This document shows, one piece after another, positions 57,196 through 64,000 of a stretch of 64,000 nucleotides of DNA. Position numbers and translations under genes: made by a program. How positions within the stretch are numbered: position 1 is the first letter of the stretch; each line of letters begins with the position of its first letter. Where the stretch lies: positions 26,961,881 through 27,025,880 of the forward strand of contig OY776131.1 in the NCBI GenBank assembly GCA_963675135.1. Reading direction: 5' to 3'. Source of the DNA: Galeopsis tetrahit (lineage: Eukaryota > Streptophyta > Magnoliopsida > Lamiales > Lamiaceae). Below the pieces are notes generated by a model that ran no database searches, had not been told where the DNA came from, and saw nothing but the letters and a program-made list of their open reading frames with translations.

Positions 57196-57300
57196 ATTAC
57201 AGCTTAGTGGTTGCCCATTGAGTTTTTTAACCACTAGGTCACGCGTTCGATAAATATTTAAATAATAAAATGTGTGAAATTAATAACAATTTTAAAAAAA
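57196..57300 (+). mobile_element. Possible SINE, or tRNA-like seed of the tandem array
   Basis: TTACAGCTTAGTGGTTGCCC resembles an A box and GGTCACGCGTTCGATAA a B box, followed by an A-rich tail. The segment from the B box onward is repeated at 57315-57370. No clear target duplication, so tentative. Confidence 0.4.
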
Positions 57301-58700
57301 AAAAAAAATAGAGCAACCACTAGGTCACGCGTTCGATAAATATTTAAATAATAAAATGTGTGAAATTAATAACAATTTTTTTTTTTTAAAAAAAATAGAA
57401 ACAGTTTATCTAAATTATAAAAGTGCAAGGCTAAAAGTGCAAGTTTAAATAATAAAATGTGTGAAATTAATAACAATTTTTTTAAAAAAAAATAGAAACA
57501 GTTTATCTAGACTATAAAAGTGCAAGGCTAATAACCAAAAGGTGTATTATCATTGATAGTCATAAAAGTGCAAGTTTAAATAATAAAATGTGTGAAATTA
57601 ATAACAATTTTTTTAAAAAAATTAGAAACAGTTTATCTAGCTTATAAAAGTGCAAGACTAATAACCAAAAGGTGTATCGTTGATAGTCATAAAAGTGTAA
57701 GATTAAATAATAAAATGTGTGAAATTAATAACAATTTTTTAAATAAAATTAGAAACAGTTTATCTAGATTATAAAAGTGCAAGACTAATAACCAAAAGGT
57801 GTATCTAGTCATAAAAATGCAAGATTAAATAATAAAATTTGTGAAATTAATAACAATTTTTTAAAAAAAATTAGGAACAGTTTATCTAGATTATAAAAGT
57901 GCAAGACTAATAACAAAAAGGTGTATCATTGATAGTCATAAAAGTGCAAGTTTAAATAATAAAATGTGTCAAATTAATAACAATGTTTTTCAAAAAATTA
58001 GGAACAGTTTATGTATATTATAAAAGTGCAGTTATTAATAACCAAAAGGTGTATTTTAATTGTCATAAAAAAGTGCAAGAATAAATAAAAAAAATGTGTG
58101 AAATTAATAACATTTTAAAAAAAAATTAGGGACAATTTATTTAGATTATAAAAGTGCAAGACTAATAACAAAAAGGTGTATCATTGATAGTCATAAAAGT
58201 GCAAGTTTAAATAATAAAATGTGTCAAATTAATAACAATGTTTTTCAAAAAATTAGGAACAGTTTATGTATATTATAAAAGTGCAGTTATTAATAACCAA
58301 AAGGTGTATTTTAATTGTCATAAAAAAGTGCAAGAATAAATAAAAAAAATGTGTGAAATTAATAACATTTTAAAAAAAAATTAGGAACAGTTTATTTAGA
58401 TTATAAAAGTGCAAGTACTAATAACCAAAACGTGTAACATAAATAGTCATAAAAGTGCAAGCTTAAATAATTAAATGTGTGAAATTAATATCATTAAAAT
58501 TTTAGCATCAATTTATCTAGATTATAAAAGTGCAAGAACTAATAACCAAAACGTGTATGATAATAGAAATAAAAGTGCAAGATTTTAAATAATAAATTAT
58601 GTAAAATTAATAACTATTTTAAAAAAATGGCAACAGTTTATCTAGATTATAAAAGTGCAAGAAGTAATAATCGAAAGGTGTATCATTATAGTCCAAAAGG
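57230..58700. repeat. Tandem-repeat array, about 11 units of roughly 98-140 bp
   Basis: Each unit contains AATAAAATGTGTGAAATTAA, an A/T run, CAGTTTATCTAGATTATAAA and AATAACCAAAAGGTGTAT. Unit landmarks fall near 57402, 57500, 57631, 57761, 57881, 58003, 58135, 58260, 58387, 58503 and 58633. The block 57890-58140 is repeated almost exactly at about 58143-58390, a two-unit higher-order repeat. Confidence 0.88.
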
Positions 58701-58793
58701 TGCAAGTTGAACTAGTAAAAAAAAATGACCAGCACTTAGTAATACAATGTTGCATTTTTGCTGAAAACAAAAATTATCAGTAACAAGTATAAT

Positions 58794-60467
58794 CTAAAAC
58801 AAACGTGGATTGGGAGTAATTGAGCCAAATTCATTTAAACCAATAGGAATCGTTATTTTTTCTCTATCCTTCCTCTTATTCTTTTTATTTTTCTCAAGTG
58901 CACCTTTTATTCTCTTTCCCCTTCCTTTTGTTTTAGATATTGCAAGGTCCAATATCACAGTTGACGTGTTCAAATCTGCACTCCTCTTAGACTTCAATGC
59001 AGCAATAGAGGAAGAAAACTTCTTCAAACCTTCATCTATAATACCAACTGCTTCCTCATCATCTTCACAACTCAAAGCAAGATTATAAAATGCTCGTGAA
59101 ACTCTATGTGTCCATGGTAACCTATTTCCTTTCAAACAAATTTCAATACCTTTTCCAAACTTGTCCCAAACATGTGATTTAGCTAACTTGGTCCACCTAT
59201 TTTTAATATAACCTTCTGGTATTCTTGAAACATTATCATAAGGAGAACTCTTAGGGAATGATAGCACAACATCCCAAATTCTTCATACCTCAAGCAATCA
59301 CACATAATGAAATTCAGGCTGCTATAAAAAATTACCTCATTGCTACTGTCTCCCATAGGAGATGTAACCTTATACAGTGCTGTGGTGTCTTGAATGTATC
59401 GAATAAGTATACAATTTGCTGAAATGCCTTTCATGAACTCTTTGTTAAACTTTGAAAAAAGAGCTAAGGTGTATACCTGAGAAGCATGCCACACTAACCC
59501 ACACATTATGTAACCGGTGTCAGGACGTACCCTAGAGCAATTGAATTCATCATGTTGTTCAGCTCTTCTCCAACGTTGAACGGTTTCCTTGAAAATACCA
59601 TAAAAATCAGTCAACGAAGTAGTTGGATTTGCACTGAAACCAATTGCATGATTGGCACTTTCACTTCTTTGGGATGAACGAATTCCAGCTGAAAATGAAT
59701 TCTTGTTCAATGCAGTGCACCATTTTTGCTTCAAGCTATATAACCTTTGAAACCAATCATTATTCTCCAATTTATACTCTGTAATCAAAGTCCTCAAACA
59801 CCTTTCGAATTCTTCTTCATTACCACAGCCCGCCAAACACTTATTAAACGTATCCTTAAACGCCCAATCAGTTTTCAATTCTCCAAATCTAGACACTGCA
59901 TTTTGGTATATGTGCCAGAGACATAATCTGTGTCTTGATTCTGGAAAACACTGTAAAAAAAAGATCATTTTTTAATAAACAATTTATACACTTTTCATAT
60001 ACAAATCATGCACCTTTTCCACATTCAACATACATCTTTCTGATGTAAGACTTCCATTGTTCAGCATAAAAATAACAATAAAAATAGAAAACTATTTAGT
60101 ATAAAATTGATGCACTTTTCATGTAACAATCATAAACCTTTTACATAAAAGGCATACACTATCCTATAATATCAGACCTGAACTTTTAAATTAAAACAAT
60201 TATTTTAAATAAAAGTCCTCATACCTTCTCAATGGCATTTGAAATTGCCAGTTCCTGATCTGTGAATATTGTAACAGGACATTTTCCTTGCATTGATTTC
60301 TTGAAAACATCGAACAACCACTCAAATGTTTCAGCCTTTTCATCTGAAATAAATGCACACCCAAACATGGAGTTTTTTCAATGATTATTCACACCTACGA
60401 ATGGAGCACAAATCAGACTATAACGATTGATTCTATAAGTGGTATCAAAAACCATTACATCCGCCGC
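58794..60467 (-). pseudogene. FAR1/FRS-like MULE transposase, broken
   Basis: Minus strand. An exon at 60225-60467 has 'VMVFDTTYRIN' (first catalytic D) and 'PVTIFTDQELAISNAIEK' (second D), with a TGA at about 60378-60380 where 'NHW' is expected. The next exon from 59950 has 'HRLCLWHIYQN', long helical segments and a SWIM finger 'CDCLRYEEFGMLCYH'. A frameshift near 59240-59260 leads to 'RIPEGYIKNRWTKLAK' and a basic tail ending at 58794. The N-terminal FAR1 DNA-binding domain is absent: the coding region abuts the LUX fragment. This is a MULE transposase of the class from which FHY3/FAR1 factors derive. Confidence 0.85.
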
Positions 60468-60475
60468 AATCAGGC

Positions 60476-60670
60476 GCCCTGTCCTCGCAACCGAATTCCT
60501 CAGTCGAATTCGACTCGTCGGAGCTGAGCGGGGCGGCAGGAGCAGGTGGGTCCGACGAGCCGGCCCGAACCCTGAAGCTACCCCGGCTGGTGTGGACCCC
60601 ACAGCTGCACAAGAGATTCGTTGACGTCGTAGCTCATTTAGGGATTAAAAACGCCGTTCCCAAGACAATA
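60476..60670 (+). pseudogene. Captured fragment of LUX/PCL1 (GARP Myb transcription factor)
   Basis: The plus strand encodes 'SDEPARTLKLPRLVWTPQLH' and continues in the same frame with 'KRFVDVVAHLGIKNAVPKTI'. This is the first half of the GARP Myb domain of LUX ARRHYTHMO/PCL1, a DNA-binding subunit of the circadian evening complex. Homology stops before the DNA-recognition helix; unrelated codons lead to a TGA near 60708. A Ser/Gly-rich stretch upstream is open in the same frame. One difference from the family is Leu for Arg after 'LK'. The fragment sits head-to-head against the MULE transposase. Confidence 0.88.
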
Positions 60671-61230
60671 AGGGCAAAGAGAGCTGTGTGTGAATGGAAT
60701 CGTGTATGAGAAGAAATTGGATGTGAAGCGCGCGAAAAACGAGAAAATAAATAAAATAATTTAATATAATATATCATGGGATGTGGGTCGGGTCGAAAAA
60801 ATTGGGCCGGGTAAAAGCATTGGGTAGGGTAGGGCTACACATGGGCTAGAGTACACCATGTACTCAGAAACATACAAGAATTTGGCTTAAAATAATGGCC
60901 TCGAAAATCTTCTAAAATCTCAATTCAAAATATCGGAATCCACATCTTGGAAAGTGGATCGTTTGAGTGAATATAGACAATTTTGAGATGGTAAAAACCC
61001 GTCTCTTATTCAAAAAAAAAAAAATCTGAATTCCCTCCTAATACATTCTGGACAGTTTGTTTTGTTTGACCAATTATAGACCGTCTCTAATCTAAAATTA
61101 ATTTTTTTAGTTTCCACTCTGACTCACTTTGGGCGGATAAATGGGCTTTAACTTAAACCATCTCTAATCAATGATTTAAATTTCGGGTCGATTAGATATA
61201 GTCAAAATATCGTCTCTATGTTGTGAAACA
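60671..61230. other. MULE right end and AT-rich spacer
   Basis: Contains the MULE terminus up to about 60885. The rest shows no recognised feature. Confidence 0.35.
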
Positions 61231-61475
61231 ACCTAAAAGTATAACTTTATATACTAATTAAGTGAATAAGATGTAGAAATAATATAGAATAATTTTATTC
61301 CACTTCAAGTGATTACTATAACATTTGCACCTCTATTTATAGGTCTTATTACAAGCTTGAGAAGATGAAATGAGAGGTGCACTATAAATGTAGATACATG
61401 AACAACCAAATGACACATAGTGGATATTAAGGAGGAAGTAATGGACATTCATACACATAAATAATATTCATAACA
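61231..61475 (-). repeat. Copia 3' LTR (partial borders)
   Basis: On the minus strand the LTR starts TGTTATGAATATTATT at 61475, directly after a polypurine tract AAGGGGGAG (61476-61484). Its other border is unclear, near 61220-61240. Confidence 0.65.
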
Positions 61476-64000
61476 CTCCCCCTTGAATGTCCATTAGATA
61501 AAATTATGCCTCGTTAAAATCCAATGAGAAGAAACGCGTATTAACTCCCCCTGATGATTACATCACTTCACATCCTTAAGACGCCGCACTCCAATTTTAT
61601 ACCTCAATTTCTCAAACGTTGAAGTAGGTAAAGACTTGGTAAATAAATCTGTCAAATTATCACTTGAACGAATTTGTTGCACACTAATGTCACCATTTTG
61701 CTGAAGATCATGAGTAAAGAAGAATTTAAGATCAATATGTTTTGTCCTATCACCTTTGGTAAATCCTTCTGTTAGTTGGGCAACATATGCATCATTGTCT
61801 TCATATATCACAATTGGATTATCTTTCACTGAGTTTAATCCACACTGTCTACAAATATGTTGTGTGACAGAACACAACCAAACACATTCACGACTTGTCT
61901 AGTGAATTTCTAGGATCTCTGCATGGTTAGATGAAGTAGGAACAAGAGATTGTTTAACAGAACGCCATGAAATAGATGTACCTCCATATGTGAACAAATA
62001 ACCTATTTGGGATCGGACTTTGTGTGGGTCTGATAAGTAATATGTGTCTGCATAACCAACTAAACAAGGTTTTGATGAGATTGAAAAATATAAATCCATA
62101 TCCATTATCCCTCTAAGGTATCGAAAATCACGTTCAACGTCATTTCAATGCCTACAAATTGGAGAAGAATTATAGCTTGCTAATAAATTAATAGTAAATG
62201 ATATATCATCAGGCCTAATGTTTCTAGCAAGATTCATTAGTGCATATATTGCACTTGAATATGGTATATACTTCTTGACCAAACAATTCTTAATTTTCTT
62301 CGTGAGGTCGAAATGGATCTTTCGCTACATTCAATGACCATACAACTATATGTGTTCTTAAAGGATGTGTTTTATCCATGTAAAATCATTTCAACACTTT
62401 CATAACATAAGTGGATTGATACACATAAATCTCATTATTAAAGTGTTCAGTTTGAAGACCCAAATAAAATTTCATTTTACCAAGGTCTTTCATTTCAAAT
62501 TTCCTTTTGAGGAAAGCCACGACCTTTGATAGCTTTGTAGGAGTCTTAATGATATTTTAATCATTAACATATACAGAAATTATCACATATTCACATCCAG
62601 ATATTTTAATAAAAACATAATGACATATAGGATCATTGTTATACCCCTCATTAATCAAGAATGCATTCAAACGATTGTACAATATGCAACCAGATTGCTC
62701 AACTTGACTGAATACATGTTTTGAGAATTCTCGTTTTTCATTATAGGTACCTTTAATCCCTTAGGGATTGTCATGTAAATATATTTATCTAATGAGCCGT
62801 ACAAATAAACTGTAACGACATTTGTTAGACGCATTTCAAAATTTTCTTGCACTGCTAGAATTATTAAATAACGAAAAGTTATTGCATCCACCACAGGAGA
62901 ATAAGTCTCCTCATAATCAACACCTGGCCTTTGGGTAAAACCTTGTGCGAAAAATCGGGCTTTATACCTCACGATTTCAGTTTTCTCATTTCCTTTCCGC
63001 ACTAATACCCATTTATGCCCCACGACTTTTATACCATTAGGTGTACGGACAACAGGTCCGAAACTTTTCGTTTAATAAGAGATTGCAATTCTACATTTAT
63101 TGCATCTTTCCACATTGGCCAATCATATCGTTTCCTACATTTATCAATAAATGTGGGTTCAAGATCCTCATCATCTTCCATTATATTGAGCGCTACATTA
63201 TATACAAAAATATCATCGACATCGATTTTATTTCGGTTTCATCTTTCTCCTGTTTAGACATAATTGGTCGATATTTCATCATTTTCGGGCGCCTGAAATA
63301 TCATTTTCTGAGACTTTAAGTAGTATGTCAGATTTTTCAACAGGAATTTTCACATTATGACCATCCTCAATATTTGCTCCTTTTCTTTTTCGAGAATCTT
63401 TAGAACCGAGAGGTCTACCACGCTTCAGGTGTGCCATAAACCTATTTGCAATGGAAGATGATCCTTCAGGGACATCAAATATTAGGAGCATTAACAGCTG
63501 AAATATGTAATTTTGTAACTCTTTTAAGGTCAGTAATTGCGTCTGGCAGTTGATTCGCAATCTTTTCAACTTCAAATTCACACTACTCTGTACGAGGATT
63601 TATGCAATTCAATGATAATTCATTTCAAGAAATATTTCGTGTCAGCTGCTTGCTTTTCCATGTTGGGGAAATTGTCTTCATCGAAATGACAATTAGCAAA
63701 CCTTGCCGTGAATAGATCTCCGGTCCATGGTTCTAAGTATTTAATAATAGACGGAGATTCATACCCAACATATACCCCATTCTCCTTTGGGGATTCATCT
63801 TTGTGCGTTGTGGTGGAGCAATCGGTACATATACAACACATCCAAAAGTTTTTAGATGAGATATATTTGGTTTCTGACCTTGAACCATTTGTACGGGGAA
63901 ATGATATGATAACTAGTTGGCTTGATGCGCACAAGTTTTGCCGCATGAAATAAATCATGACCTCAAGCTGAAATAAAGAGTTTAAATTTCATCAATAATA
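61476..64000 (-). mobile_element. Copia LTR retrotransposon, decayed 3' half, running off the window
   Basis: Minus strand, from the right edge: integrase C-terminal pieces ('PKENGVYVGYESPSIIKYLE' near 63750), a linker, RT ('WVLVRKGNEKTEIVRYKAR', 62667-63023), RT end and RNase H ('SNHAEILEIH', 'YEDNDAYVAQL', 'HIDLKFFF') ending at 61563. Many frameshifts and stops. In RT motif A the usual D-V-V-T-A is N-V-V-T-V near 62820, so the catalytic aspartate is lost. It is older than the other two Copia copies. Confidence 0.85.

Larger units (their letters stand above)
57095..60885 (-). mobile_element. FAR1-type MULE with captured LUX fragment and tandem-repeat array
   Basis: Imperfect inverse ends around GTACACGGTGTACTTGAGTC (57115-57134) and the inverse of GAGTACACCATGTACTC (60850-60866), each followed inward by AGCCCTA, bracket the region. 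Inside are a FAR1/MULE transposase pseudogene on the minus strand, a tandem array and the LUX piece. I did not find a 9-bp duplication, so borders are approximate. Confidence 0.6.

Noticed and set aside
57230..58700. Tandem array considered as a CRISPR array or centromeric satellite
   Set aside because: Repeats are continuous and degenerate, without unique spacers, and only about 1.5 kb long inside a MULE.

Overview
The window is plant nuclear DNA, almost certainly from a eudicot. The evidence is plant-type Copia, CACTA, MULE, PIF/Harbinger, L1 and SINE elements, initiator-Met-tRNA primer sites, and spliced plant genes and gene fragments (SPO11-2, SEC1/KEULE, a plant LIM protein, LUX/PCL1, an F-box/FBD gene). 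The species is not readable from the sequence. Most of the window is transposons nested inside transposons. Only one gene, SPO11-2, can be assembled intact.

1-25.8 kb: an L1-type LINE runs from the left edge to its poly(A) tail at about 25.83 kb. A 20.9-kb CACTA element (3410-24334) lies inside its reverse-transcriptase gene, flanked by a GCC duplication. Within the CACTA are a LIM-domain gene fragment, six exon pieces of a SEC1/KEULE gene, a tRNA-derived SINE (16-bp duplication) and a 15.3-kb Sirevirus-like Copia element (7402-22711, minus strand, CTCAT duplication). The Copia landed inside a captured SEC1 exon.

25.8-35.4 kb: AT-rich spacer; a broken F-box/FBD gene on the minus strand; then a three-level nest in which a Stowaway-like MITE holds a second Stowaway-like MITE, which holds a 5.27-kb PIF/Harbinger-type element (TTA duplication). 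The Harbinger-type element has two converging Myb/SANT-like genes and no recognisable transposase.

36.4-43.3 kb: SPO11-2, the meiotic double-strand-break topoisomerase-like subunit, minus strand, 11 exons, 382 codons, open throughout. A 4.7-kb Copia element with identical LTRs sits in intron 2, exactly at the 5' splice site. Its 5-bp target duplication is the donor sequence GTAAG, so a usable donor remains. A further TIR element starts about 130 bp upstream of the start codon.

43.4-57 kb: TIR elements, MITEs, mariner-like elements, a second CACTA, a LINE 3' fragment, a Copia remnant, a large inverted repeat made of two head-to-head LTRs (one arm holding a SINE) and a stray SPO11-2 last-exon fragment next to it. 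A foldback element at 55.4-56.9 kb carries a mariner-like insertion at the exact centre of its palindrome.

57-64 kb: a FAR1-type MULE with a broken transposase, a long tandem-repeat array and a captured piece of the circadian gene LUX/PCL1; then the decayed 3' half of another Copia, running off the right edge.

Coordinates, duplications and splice sites were read by eye. Family names come from recognising motifs, not from a database search.
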